NCBI RefSeq assembly: GCF_000222685.1
Contig: NZ_AFWJ01000001.1
Location: 124,001-188,000, forward strand
Reading direction: 5' to 3'
DNA: 64,000 bases
Source: Vibrio nigripulchritudo ATCC 27043
Lineage (GTDB): Bacteria; Pseudomonadota; Gammaproteobacteria; Enterobacterales; Vibrionaceae
Each line of letters begins with the position of its first letter. The stretch's first letter is position 1. Shown here piece by piece: positions 29,327 to 38,119 of this stretch. A program made the position numbers and the translations under genes. A model generated the notes under the pieces. It was not told the DNA's origin and ran no database searches. It saw only the letters and a program-made list of their open reading frames with translations.

Positions 29327-30541
29327 ATGAAGTTTAAGAAAGGAGTAAAAGCGCTGGTTGCACTTACGGCATTTACAGTGGCTTTACCCATCTCTGCTAT
29401 TGCAGAAGAAACCCTAACCATATGGACATGGCGCAAACAGGAGCGTCCTCTATGGGAAGCAGTCTCAAAGAACATGAAAGATGTTGATATTAAAGTCGAG
29501 GTCTTTAAAGGTGTGGATTACAACTCTCGTTTACGCCTTGGTTTACAAAGTGACGGTGGACCTGATCTGTTTCAGGGACGTCCGGGTGCTTCTTTTATTG
29601 ATCAATACGCGAAAGCGGGTGTGATCAAACCTGTTGGCAGCGATGTGGATCTCTCAGGTATTTCTCCGGCAACGCTTGGGGCTGCAACGGGATCCGACGG
29701 AAAGGTCTACGGTGTACCTTTTGCTGTTCAAACCGTTCAGATCATCTACAACAAGGACATTTTCGACAAGCACAACCTGACAGAACCGAAGTCTCTGGAA
29801 GAGTTTGAGCAGGTCATGAAAACGCTGAAAGCGGCAGGTGTTACCCCTCTTGAAGTACCGGGACGCGCTGGCTGGGCACTTGCCATGATGAGTGCGGGTC
29901 TAGAAGCAGGCTTATCAGGCGATGAGATGGCGAAAGTGGCCACGCGTGACGAGCCGTTTACTGCCAGCGGTTACCAAAAAGTTGTGGACACATTTGCAAC
30001 CTGGAAACCATACATCAACCCGTCAGCGGCAGCTCAGGATTATAACGGTATGCGTGCAAACGTGGCACTTGGCGATTCAGCGATGATTATTGATGGCTTA
30101 TGGTCGACGTCGCCATTATCCACCATTGCTCAGACTAATCCGGATGCGAATTTGGGTCTAATGCCAGTCCCTGGTGCAGGTGGCAAGGTCTATGCTTTTG
30201 CTGATGGTGCGTATTTGGTGAATGCCAACAGTGAGAAAAAAGCCGCAGCAGACAAACTGCTGGCGTATACCGCAACCAAAGAGTTTGCGCAGCTTTTTGC
30301 TGACCACGTGGGCGAGTTATCAACCTACGCAAGCGGCATTAAATACGAAGGTGCTCATCAGGCTGAAGCGGCGACGTTTGTGTCTAACCAAGCTCAGGCA
30401 CACCTGACCTGGAAAGGTCCATTCAATGTTCAGTATGAGGAAGTTGTAGGTCCTGCTTTCCAGAAGTTCTTAGCAGGCAAAGTCGACAGCAAAGGTCTGT
30501 CGAGTGAAATTGAAAAAGGCTTTAAAGCTAAAAATCTGTAA
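29327..30541 (+). CDS. Sugar ABC transporter substrate-binding protein
   Basis: Extracellular solute-binding protein family 1, 404 residues, with a cleavable signal peptide (about 26 residues, ending ISAIAEE) for export to the periplasm. The fold fits MalE/UgpB-like proteins: GVPFAVQTVQIIYNKDIFDKHNL, then ALGDSAMIIDGLWS. Aromatic residues (WTWRKQERPLW) suit a carbohydrate ligand. The ribosome-binding site is AGAGGAT. First gene of the importer operon, under the ROK operator. Likely ligand: an N-acetylhexosamine-containing oligosaccharide, inferred from the GH20 neighbour. Confidence 0.9.
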   Translation: MKFKKGVKALVALTAFTVALPISAIAEETLTIWTWRKQERPLWEAVSKNMKDVDIKVEVFKGVDYNSRLRLGLQSDGGPDLFQGRPGASFIDQYAKAGVIKPVGSDVDLSGISPATLGAATGSDGKVYGVPFAVQTVQIIYNKDIFDKHNLTEPKSLEEFEQVMKTLKAAGVTPLEVPGRAGWALAMMSAGLEAGLSGDEMAKVATRDEPFTASGYQKVVDTFATWKPYINPSAAAQDYNGMRANVALGDSAMIIDGLWSTSPLSTIAQTNPDANLGLMPVPGAGGKVYAFADGAYLVNANSEKKAAADKLLAYTATKEFAQLFADHVGELSTYASGIKYEGAHQAEAATFVSNQAQAHLTWKGPFNVQYEEVVGPAFQKFLAGKVDSKGLSSEIEKGFKAKNL

Positions 30542-30572
30542 AAGCCAACATCTGTAAAAACAGAAGAAAGAC

Positions 30573-30595
30573 GGCGACCTGATAACCAGGTCGCC
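30573..30595 (+). other. Intercistronic hairpin after the substrate-binding protein gene
   Basis: GGCGACCTG-ATAAC-CAGGTCGCC with no following T run, between the binding protein and first permease. Such hairpins commonly protect the upstream message and raise binding-protein levels over permease levels. Confidence 0.65.
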
Positions 30596-30615
30596 TACAT
30601 ACCGCTGGAGTCAGT

Positions 30616-31548
30616 ATGACCGAGTTTTCCCGCCCCAAAGGATTGAGTTTCAAGCAGAAAGAAAAGATTCAGTACATGTTGCTGCTGATTCCCGGTTGCT
30701 TGTTGTATGGGGTTTTTAATCTTTTGCCCTTATTCGGCACTCTTGTGCTTTCATTTTTTGACTGGCCAGGCATAGGTCCTGCCACCTTCGTTGGATTCGA
30801 CAATTTCACTAAGTTGCTGACAGATGATTACATGAGCACGCAACTGTGGAATTCGTTTTACCAGACCGTACTTTTTTTCGCGATTTGTATCTCTGTCTTC
30901 CTCATTTTAGGCACAACCTTCGCCTTGCTGCTGAGCTGGAATACTGCAGGTAAAGCCGGGTACAAGTTGCTGTTCTTTATGCCTTACCCTCTGGCCGCCG
31001 TAGCGGTTGCGTTCTTAGGGCAGCTTATTGTTGATGTTCGTGGTCCGCTGAATCAGCTTCTTCTGAACTGGGATGTCATTACCGCGCCTCTGATGTTCTT
31101 AGGGGATGAAAGTTCGGCATTGCCAACCATTGCCATGTTTCAGTCATGGCAAAAACTGGGCTTTTCTATCATGTTGATTTTGTCTGCCATTCTTGGCGTT
31201 CGCTCCGACTTGCTAGAAGCGGCAGTACTGGATGGCGCAAACCGCTGGCAGTGCATTAAGCACGTGGTATTTCCGGTACTCACACCAGCATTTGTTCTGA
31301 TTACCATTTTGACGATGGTGGACGTGTTTAATAATGCGGAATACGTGTTGATTCTTATGGGACCGGATGCAGGACCTTATTACTCTACCGACATTATGGG
31401 GACGTTCCAGTACCGAACTGCCTTTGGAACCAGTGGTGGTTCAGGAACCGCAGACCTTGGTATGGCAGCCGCAATAGGTATGGTGATATCTGTTCTGATT
31501 TTACCTGCGTCGATTTACTTGGCACTGCGCAACATGCGTAATCGATAG
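30616..31548 (+). CDS. Sugar ABC transporter permease (MalF type)
   Basis: 310-residue inner-membrane permease with about six transmembrane helices. The EAA loop that docks the ATPase reads EAAVLDGANRWQCIKHVVFPVL. It pairs with the next gene to form the membrane channel. GCTGGAG lies upstream of the ATG. Nine bases separate it from the second permease. Confidence 0.92.
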   Translation: MTEFSRPKGLSFKQKEKIQYMLLLIPGCLLYGVFNLLPLFGTLVLSFFDWPGIGPATFVGFDNFTKLLTDDYMSTQLWNSFYQTVLFFAICISVFLILGTTFALLLSWNTAGKAGYKLLFFMPYPLAAVAVAFLGQLIVDVRGPLNQLLLNWDVITAPLMFLGDESSALPTIAMFQSWQKLGFSIMLILSAILGVRSDLLEAAVLDGANRWQCIKHVVFPVLTPAFVLITILTMVDVFNNAEYVLILMGPDAGPYYSTDIMGTFQYRTAFGTSGGSGTADLGMAAAIGMVISVLILPASIYLALRNMRNR

Positions 31549-31557
31549 GGGGAAGAC

Positions 31558-32400
31558 ATGGAACGTATATTCAAACTTAAACCCCTTGAGCAGGTCGTTG
31601 TACAGTTTCTACTGCTGATATGGGCATTGATTGTCGCCCTGCCGTTTGGTTTGGCCTTCATTAACTCGGTGAAAGGCAATCTGGGGCAGGTGATTCGCTC
31701 GCCATTTGGTATGCCGCAAGAATGGCATTTCGAGAACTATCTCAGTGCATGGGAACAAGCGAATTTCAGCAGCTATTTCTTAAACTCTCTGATCATCAGC
31801 TTAGGTACGGTAGTGCTGGCGGTGGCGTTCAGTACCATGGTGGCCTTTGTTCTGGCTCGGGTTCAGTTCAGAGGCAACAAGCTGATTTTCATCTTGTTTA
31901 TGCTGGGAGTGATTGTCCCGCTTCGTCTGGCAATGGCACCTCTGTTTGTGGTGGTGCAAAGCTTAGATTTGCTCAACTCTTTGCTGGGTATCATTCTGGT
32001 TCAGGCAGCGAGCATGATGCCGGTGGCGGTATTTATTCTCAGTACCTTCTTTAAGAACTTGTCACCAGAAATAGAACAGGCAGCACGGGTGGATGGTGCT
32101 CTGCCATTCCAGATTTACTGGCGCATTGTGCTGCCACTGGTGAAGCCTGCAATCGCAACGGTGGCGCTGCTTTCCTTTGTGAGTGCCTGGAACGAATACA
32201 TCTTCCCACTCTTATTCTTGCAAGACAGAGATCTCTACCCACTGACATTGGGTTTGCAGGAGTTCCAGAACGAATTTGCCATCCAGTGGCACATGATGTT
32301 CGCAGGACTAATCATCATGATGGCACCAACATTGATCGCATTCTTGCTGGCATCCAAAGCCTTTATTCAAGGTTTGACTCAAGGTGGAATTAAGGAATAA
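31558..32400 (+). CDS. Sugar ABC transporter permease (MalG type)
   Basis: 280-residue permease with six predicted transmembrane helices and EAA loop EQAARVDGALPFQIYWRIVLPL. Partner of the preceding permease. Ribosome-binding site GGGGGAAG. Two bases separate its stop from the ATPase start. Confidence 0.92.
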   Translation: MERIFKLKPLEQVVVQFLLLIWALIVALPFGLAFINSVKGNLGQVIRSPFGMPQEWHFENYLSAWEQANFSSYFLNSLIISLGTVVLAVAFSTMVAFVLARVQFRGNKLIFILFMLGVIVPLRLAMAPLFVVVQSLDLLNSLLGIILVQAASMMPVAVFILSTFFKNLSPEIEQAARVDGALPFQIYWRIVLPLVKPAIATVALLSFVSAWNEYIFPLLFLQDRDLYPLTLGLQEFQNEFAIQWHMMFAGLIIMMAPTLIAFLLASKAFIQGLTQGGIKE

Positions 32401-32402
32401 CC

Positions 32403-33515
32403 ATGGCTCAAGTAGTACTCAAAAACATCAAAAAATCGTATGGAAAAGTGGATGTTCTTAAAGGCATCGACCTTGAAATCAATGATAAAGAATTTGTCAC
32501 CTTTGTCGGACCGTCTGGCTGTGGTAAATCCACTTTACTGAGAATGATTTCCGGGCTGGAAGAACCGACATCGGGCGAGATTTTCATTGACGGACGAGAC
32601 GTGACCGATGAAGCGCCTGCCGATCGCGAGATTGCCATGGTGTTCCAGTCTTATGCGTTGTACCCACAAATGACAGTGCGTGAAAACATGTCGTTTGCCC
32701 TGTCTATCGACAAGCAGCCCAAAGAAGAGATCAAACAAAAAGTCGATCATGCTGGTAAGTTGCTGAAACTGGACCAGCTCTTTGACCGCTTACCCAAAGA
32801 GCTGTCGGGCGGGCAGCGCCAGCGCGTGGCGATTGGTCGTGCAATTGTGCGTAACCCTAAACTGTTTCTGTTTGATGAGCCTTTGTCTAACCTCGATGCT
32901 GAGCTTAGGGTCGATATGCGAATCCAGATCGCCGAGCTGCACCGCACCTTAGCAACCAGTATGGTGTATGTCACACACGATCAGGTTGAAGCTATGACAC
33001 TGGCAGACAAAATTGTGGTGCTCAGAGATGGTTGTGTTGAGCAGGTGGGACCGCCGCTGGAGCTGTATTACCACCCACAGAATCAGTTTGTCGCAGGCTT
33101 TATCGGTTCGCCGAAAATGAACTTCATTCCAGTGACCGTGCTAGAGGCAAGCGTAACGCAAACCACTGTCAGCATTGCTGATCACTACACATTGACCTTG
33201 CCAAGAAATGGCGAACATCTGTCTGCGGGTGATCGCATCACGCTGGGCATTCGCCCCGAGCACTTAACCGTTCGTGACGACGTGGAAGAAGGACGTTGCA
33301 TTGTGCCTATGACCATCAATGTTGCGGAGTATCTCGGTGCAGTGTCTTACGTGCATTGCTATTCGGGTGACATTGAAAAGCTCAGCCTAATGCTGGATGG
33401 AGAAGAGGCGGTGTCCTTGAAGCTGGATAATGGTCAGATTCTGCATGTGGAACTCAGAGAGCAGTATTGCCATTTGTTCGACATCGACCAGCAGGCGCTA
33501 CCATTGGCGAAGTAA
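32403..33515 (+). CDS. Sugar ABC transporter ATP-binding protein (MalK/UgpC type)
   Basis: 370-residue ATPase: Walker A GPSGCGKST, signature LSGGQRQRVAIGRA, Walker B LFLFDEPLSNLDA, switch His in VTHDQ. A C-terminal TOBE-like region (about 240-370) marks it as an MsmK/UgpC carbohydrate ATPase. It powers the two preceding permeases. Last gene of the importer operon before a terminator. Confidence 0.93.
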   Translation: MAQVVLKNIKKSYGKVDVLKGIDLEINDKEFVTFVGPSGCGKSTLLRMISGLEEPTSGEIFIDGRDVTDEAPADREIAMVFQSYALYPQMTVRENMSFALSIDKQPKEEIKQKVDHAGKLLKLDQLFDRLPKELSGGQRQRVAIGRAIVRNPKLFLFDEPLSNLDAELRVDMRIQIAELHRTLATSMVYVTHDQVEAMTLADKIVVLRDGCVEQVGPPLELYYHPQNQFVAGFIGSPKMNFIPVTVLEASVTQTTVSIADHYTLTLPRNGEHLSAGDRITLGIRPEHLTVRDDVEEGRCIVPMTINVAEYLGAVSYVHCYSGDIEKLSLMLDGEEAVSLKLDNGQILHVELREQYCHLFDIDQQALPLAK

Positions 33516-33543
33516 GAACATCATTTCAGATTGAAGTCATAAT

Positions 33544-33568
33544 AAAGCCGCCATATCAGGCGGCTTTT
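33544..33568 (+). terminator. Terminator of the ABC importer operon
   Basis: AAAGCCGCC-ATATCA-GGCGGCTTTT. Confidence 0.88.
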
Positions 33569-33594
33569 CTTATATCACTTTTCGGTAACAGTAT

Positions 33595-34536
33595 TTACTG
33601 GCTAAGAATCGCTTTCATACGCTCAATGACTTCTGGCGAATTCACCACTGGCGAACGCAGCATCAATAGTGCGAAGTTGTCTGCCAGAATTTCTTCCGGG
33701 TGAATAATGTAGTTGGTGTTAGTACCCACTTGCTCAAAGAAACCGGTTAGTTCGGCACGACCGACGATAACAGGCTCGTCATCATCGTAGGTCCACTCGC
33801 CATGTTGGTCTGCGACAACTAAGAATTTGAATTGCAGGTAGTTAAAGAATTCACCACCTTTTTTCAGATCGTACTTCTCAGATACTGAGTACAGGATAGG
33901 CATTGCCCAGACCTGCTCGTTGTTCAAGCCAACTTTAATGGCGTAGTCGTTGACTGGCGCATCAGGGTTGGTGATTTTTCTGTCTTCCAGATCATCTGGG
34001 AATTCAATTTCCCCCACATGTTGGAAGCCAATGCTGTTATACAGTTCATCTTTCTTAACTGGGTTCAGGCGAGAGTAAATATGGAAAATTTCATGCGCCA
34101 TAATTCGCTTTAGCTCGATACCCAGTTCCAGCTTGTCTCTTTGAAGTATGATGGCTTTGCCTCGCGTGTAAGCGGCAGTACCTTCTTCCTTACCCGTCGT
34201 CAGAATCATTTTGATTTCCTTAGGCAGGTCGAGCGGATACTTTGCTAACTCTTTTTGCAAGTTCTCATACACTTGAGTGACTTTGGTTTTGTCCTCCGCG
34301 GTCCAGTCCAACGTGTTGGAACGAACAAAACGGCGAAATTCCGGCTTGATAACGTGATCTTCCGTTTTCATTCGCGCTTCCATATCGAACTGACTCAGAC
34401 GACGCATAAAGGCGTCATTTTTTCCAAGTTCTTTGGCGGACTGTTTGGCGTTGAGAAACGTTAATTCAGGAGTGGCGAGGCTGGAAAAGCTGACGCTAAC
34501 CAGAGCTGCAACCAACAGGGCTTTCATTGTTTTCAA
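33595..34536 (-). CDS. Putative secreted zinc metallopeptidase-like protein
   Basis: About 313 residues with an N-terminal signal peptide (KALLVAALVSVSFSSLA). A canonical HExxH zinc motif, HEIFH (His148-His152 in this numbering), sits in a helix (KRIMAHEIFHIYSR). A later EEILADNFAL segment could supply the third ligand Glu, as in gluzincin-like folds. It should act in the periplasm or outside the cell. I chose a TTG start at 34536 because GGAGG lies exactly five bases before it; an ATG at 34527 would lie too far from that site. No named family recognised. Stands alone. Confidence 0.72.
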   Translation of the reverse strand: MKTMKALLVAALVSVSFSSLATPELTFLNAKQSAKELGKNDAFMRRLSQFDMEARMKTEDHVIKPEFRRFVRSNTLDWTAEDKTKVTQVYENLQKELAKYPLDLPKEIKMILTTGKEEGTAAYTRGKAIILQRDKLELGIELKRIMAHEIFHIYSRLNPVKKDELYNSIGFQHVGEIEFPDDLEDRKITNPDAPVNDYAIKVGLNNEQVWAMPILYSVSEKYDLKKGGEFFNYLQFKFLVVADQHGEWTYDDDEPVIVGRAELTGFFEQVGTNTNYIIHPEEILADNFALLMLRSPVVNSPEVIERMKAILSQ

Positions 34537-34697
34537 AATTACCTCCAACTGCTTTTGAACAAATGAAAGTATTCTGAGGAGGTAAGGTCAACTTGACAGC
34601 CTTTTATTGGAAGCGGGGATCAGAAATGCGATCAATATTAAATTGAATGCATATAGAGCTGCATTATCGCAGCCCTATAGTGAAAGGAGGTGTGGTT

Positions 34698-35750
34698 TTA
34701 CTGTAGGTAGGAAGACTGATTTGCTTTATCGACTTCGCTTAAGAACAGGTTCAGCAGTTCTTCCCCTTTTTTACCGTGTGTTTCTTTGATGTAAGCTTTG
34801 ATCGTTGGCTGAGTTACGTCGCGCATTTGTTGGCGTTGTGCATCGGTCAATGAGTTCACTTTCATTTTCTTCTTCAACCCTTCCAATCCACGGTCTTCAG
34901 ACGCTTCAATCAGGCGAGATAAACCACGGTTGGCACTCAGAGCAATTTGCACCGCATCACGGACAATTTTTTGCTCGTTGGCTGACAAACCATCAAAGAA
35001 ATCACGGTTGATCATAAAGGTATACGGGGCAAACAGGTGATTGGTCAGAGTCAGGTACTTCTGCACTTCGTTGAACTTGGCAAATGAAACGGTTGGAATT
35101 GGGTTCATTTGCCCGTCAATTACGCCTGTTTGCAAGGAAGAATACACTTCGCCCCAAGCCAGCGGGTAAGCTTGAGCCCCCAGAGACTGAATGATCTTCT
35201 GGTGTGTTGGCAACGTCATGGTACGGATGCGCAGCCCTTTGAAGTCGTCCAGAGATTCCAGCGCACGTTTTGAGTTAGTCACCGAGAAGAAGCCTCCTGT
35301 ATCAGGGAAACCCAGCACGCGGACGTCTTTCATTTCAGATTCAATATCACTGGCTAATGCCTTACCAAATGCCCCGTCCAGTACATCGTAAGTCGCGGCA
35401 TTGTTATTGAACGCAAATGGTACGTCTAAGATACCAATACGAGGGTAATAACCGGCCAACGCCCCAACGGAAGACAAAGTGCCCTGTAGCTGACCATCCT
35501 TAACCATCTGAATATGCTCTTTGGCACTACCAAGTTGGTTACTCGGAAAGACCTGCACTTTGATTTCGCCATTAGAAGTGGTCTCAACAATGTTTTTAAA
35601 CACACCAGTAAAGGCGTGCGCCGGATTTTCCATAATATCGGCTTTGTTGTCATGACCAATGCGCAGTACTTTCGCTGCCATAGAATAGGGGGCAGCCAGT
35701 AGGGAGGTGGCAAGGGTTACCGCCAGCAGCGATTTGGTTAAATGCTTCAT
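34698..35750 (-). CDS. TRAP transporter substrate-binding protein (DctP)
   Basis: About 350 residues with a signal peptide (KHLTKSLLAVTLATSLLAAPYSMAA, cut before KVLRIG). Binds the solute in the periplasm for the DctQM membrane subunits. DctP features include GLRIRTMTLPTHQKIIQSLGA and GVIDGQMNPIPT; the Arg in RIRTM normally binds a ligand carboxylate. I chose the second ATG of a tandem pair (35750) for its spacing to AGGAGT. It follows dctM by 22 bases, third gene of the operon. The ligand is probably an organic or sugar acid. Confidence 0.9.
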   Translation of the reverse strand: MKHLTKSLLAVTLATSLLAAPYSMAAKVLRIGHDNKADIMENPAHAFTGVFKNIVETTSNGEIKVQVFPSNQLGSAKEHIQMVKDGQLQGTLSSVGALAGYYPRIGILDVPFAFNNNAATYDVLDGAFGKALASDIESEMKDVRVLGFPDTGGFFSVTNSKRALESLDDFKGLRIRTMTLPTHQKIIQSLGAQAYPLAWGEVYSSLQTGVIDGQMNPIPTVSFAKFNEVQKYLTLTNHLFAPYTFMINRDFFDGLSANEQKIVRDAVQIALSANRGLSRLIEASEDRGLEGLKKKMKVNSLTDAQRQQMRDVTQPTIKAYIKETHGKKGEELLNLFLSEVDKANQSSYLQ

Positions 35751-35772
35751 CATTACTCCTTTAATGTTTTGG

Positions 35773-37050
35773 TTAGTACCCAAGCAGTCTTGGTATGAAC
35801 AGGACTAAGTCGGGGAAGTACGCGATAGTGAACAGCAAAAGCAGCTGTCCGAATAAAAAGGGCATCAGCTCCTTGGATATACCTTCTATCCGAGCGCCCG
35901 TGACCGAAGACAAGACGAACAGGCAAGCGCCTATTGGTGGCGTCATCAGAGAAATATTGAGTGCCAGCACAAACACAATGCCTGCATGCAGAGGATGCAT
36001 ACCGATTTCTGCCGTCAGTGGCACAAGGATGGGGGCAAGAATGATCAACATGACGTTGATGTCCATGAGCATGCCGACCACCAGAAGCAAACTGATGATC
36101 AAAAACAGAATCACATTTGGGTTATCGGATAGCGAGATAAAGATATCGGCGATCATTTGTGGAATCTGGTTGAAGCTGAGCCACCAACCCAGAATCGATG
36201 CAGACCCGATTATCAGATAAATTACCGCGGAAATCTGAGCCGTGCGCACCACCATCTGAAACAGGGCCGGAAAGGTGAGGTTGCGATAGATAAGAAATCC
36301 GATGATCAGTGCGTATGCTACGGCAATGGATGCGGCTTCCGTTGGGGTTACAATACCAAACACAATGCCACCCAAAATAATAAGAGGCATCAACAGAGCC
36401 AGTGCAGAATGTCGGAAATGCTTTAACACTTCGGTCAGTGAAGACTTCTCGCTCATCTTTGGCAGGTTTTTACGCTTGCCCATGGCGGCGATAATCGCCA
36501 TACAGACAAGACACACCAGTAGTCCGGGTAGTATGCCTGTCGCAAACAGACCACCAATGGATACACCCATTAAGGAACCGTAGACCACCATCAACCCTGA
36601 AGGTGGAATAGTGGGACCAATGATGGAGCCAGCGGCGGTCACGGCACAGGCGTACGAACGGCTGTAGCCTTGTTTTTCCATGGCAGGAACCAGTGTTCTT
36701 CCAAATGCTGCGGCGTCAGCTGTCGCGCTGCCTGTAATCCCTGAAAAGAAAACGGATGCCACCATATTGGAGTGCGCCAAGCCTCCTCGAAAATGCCCCA
36801 CCAACGCTTCCGCGAGATAAACCAAGCGATTAGTGATGCCCGTATGGTTCATGATTTCACCCGCGAGAATGAAAAATGGCATCGCAAGGAATGGGAAAAT
36901 GTTTAAGCCGTTGAAAACTTTACTCGGAGCCAGAGACGCAAAGTGTGCTCCCCCCATTTCGAACATACCTGTTAGCCCAGCAACACCGAGCGCTATGGCA
37001 ATAGGAGCACCTAGCAGCATCAATATCAGGAATAGACCACCGACTAGCAT
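35773..37050 (-). CDS. TRAP transporter large permease (DctM)
   Basis: 425-residue permease with about 12 transmembrane segments; it carries sodium-driven solute transport together with DctQ. Typical motifs: ITGSATADAAAFGRTLVPAM and GSIIGPTIPPSGLMVVYG. Starts inside the end of dctQ (7-base overlap) with GAGGAG upstream, so coupled translation is expected. Confidence 0.94.
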   Translation of the reverse strand: MLVGGLFLILMLLGAPIAIALGVAGLTGMFEMGGAHFASLAPSKVFNGLNIFPFLAMPFFILAGEIMNHTGITNRLVYLAEALVGHFRGGLAHSNMVASVFFSGITGSATADAAAFGRTLVPAMEKQGYSRSYACAVTAAGSIIGPTIPPSGLMVVYGSLMGVSIGGLFATGILPGLLVCLVCMAIIAAMGKRKNLPKMSEKSSLTEVLKHFRHSALALLMPLIILGGIVFGIVTPTEAASIAVAYALIIGFLIYRNLTFPALFQMVVRTAQISAVIYLIIGSASILGWWLSFNQIPQMIADIFISLSDNPNVILFLIISLLLVVGMLMDINVMLIILAPILVPLTAEIGMHPLHAGIVFVLALNISLMTPPIGACLFVLSSVTGARIEGISKELMPFLFGQLLLLFTIAYFPDLVLFIPRLLGY

Positions 37051-37568
37051 GGCGTCTCCTCCTGTGAAGCTATTTTATTGGCTGGGGGAGTGAGCCCGGC
37101 GCAATCCTCAATCCAGACCAATAAAGCCTGAAAACCCGAAAGCGCAAAAGTCACCGGAACGGCTGCATAGGCATAGGACATAGGCAGAGCGAAAACCGTT
37201 GAAAGCTGATTTGCACCTTTCATGGCGAAGAAGTACCCAAGGTAGGCAATATAGAAAAAGAACAGGCAGGTGAGTAAGCCGAGTGTTCGCTTTATCAGAG
37301 TCTGTATAGGCTGGGGAAATCGTCGAACAACAAACTCCAGCCCCATATGCTCTCGTCCAGCGGTGCAGCAGGGAACGGCCATTAAGATCGCCCAGATCAT
37401 GATATAGCGGGCGAGTTCTTCAACCCACACCAGTTGCCACTGAAATACATAGCGATCTAGAACACCGATCCACACGTCCAGAATCAGCATAATCATCAAG
37501 ATCCCGACAATAAACTGGTTAACTCGATTGAGAGATTGTTTTATATGAGGTACGACAGAAAACGACAT
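37044..37568 (-). CDS. TRAP transporter small permease (DctQ)
   Basis: 174-residue membrane subunit with four predicted helices; the WVEELARYIMIWAILMAVPCC segment and REHMGLEFV are typical. First gene of the dctQMP operon, divergent from an RpiR-type regulator across a 551-base region rich in inverted repeats. AAGGAG lies 11 bases upstream of the ATG, slightly far. Confidence 0.92.
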   Translation of the reverse strand: MSFSVVPHIKQSLNRVNQFIVGILMIMLILDVWIGVLDRYVFQWQLVWVEELARYIMIWAILMAVPCCTAGREHMGLEFVVRRFPQPIQTLIKRTLGLLTCLFFFYIAYLGYFFAMKGANQLSTVFALPMSYAYAAVPVTFALSGFQALLVWIEDCAGLTPPANKIASQEETPC

Positions 37569-38119
37569 GGCGACGGTGGCTCCTTCCAGTCAGCAATGAT
37601 TTTATTGATAGAGTTGTGCTTTGCTTGGAAGATAATTTAGTCACTATGATTGTTTATAACTGATAAAACGATCACAAATATGTTAGTTTCTAACATTGAA
37701 TGTAGTTTCTTTGTAACTGATTGAAAAATAAAATGTTGTCAGTCTGTATTGTTTTGATAAAACAAAAACTATCACGATCTAATTGATTGTTTTGTGGTCG
37801 TAATTTGTTCGTTTTTTCCTCTTGTTGCAAAAAAGTAACAACACACACATTTTGTGTTGTTATTTGAAATGGATCACGATTAGAGACCAGATGAAGTAGG
37901 TGTCGTTCTTTGAATTATTTTATCTAATTATTTAATTAATAAAGATAAAATTGATATTTTGTAATGAGGTTAGTCGTTGCCTTGAACGGATACTAAGCCT
38001 TGGGGATAAGCGTATTTTGTATCGCAATCTACCGACTTGAGAGGTTAGGGGTATAGATAGTGTGGTAATTATGTTAGAAAGTATCTAACCAAATAAAAAC
38101 TTCATACTGAGAGCAATCC
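37569..38119. promoter_or_regulatory. Divergent TRAP / RpiR control region with several inverted repeats
   Basis: 551 bases without a gene. Clear symmetric elements: ATGTTAG-TTT-CTAACAT at 37680-37696; TAACAACACA / TGTGTTGTTA with a 7-base spacer at 37836-37862; GTTAGA-AAGTA-TCTAAC at 38073-38089. The first and third share GTTAG...CTAAC half-sites but differ in spacing (3 against 7), and flank the two divergent genes as operators of a local repressor would. A CRP-like site (TTTGA-N6-TCACG) lies at 37863-37878 right next to the second repeat. Confidence 0.6.
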
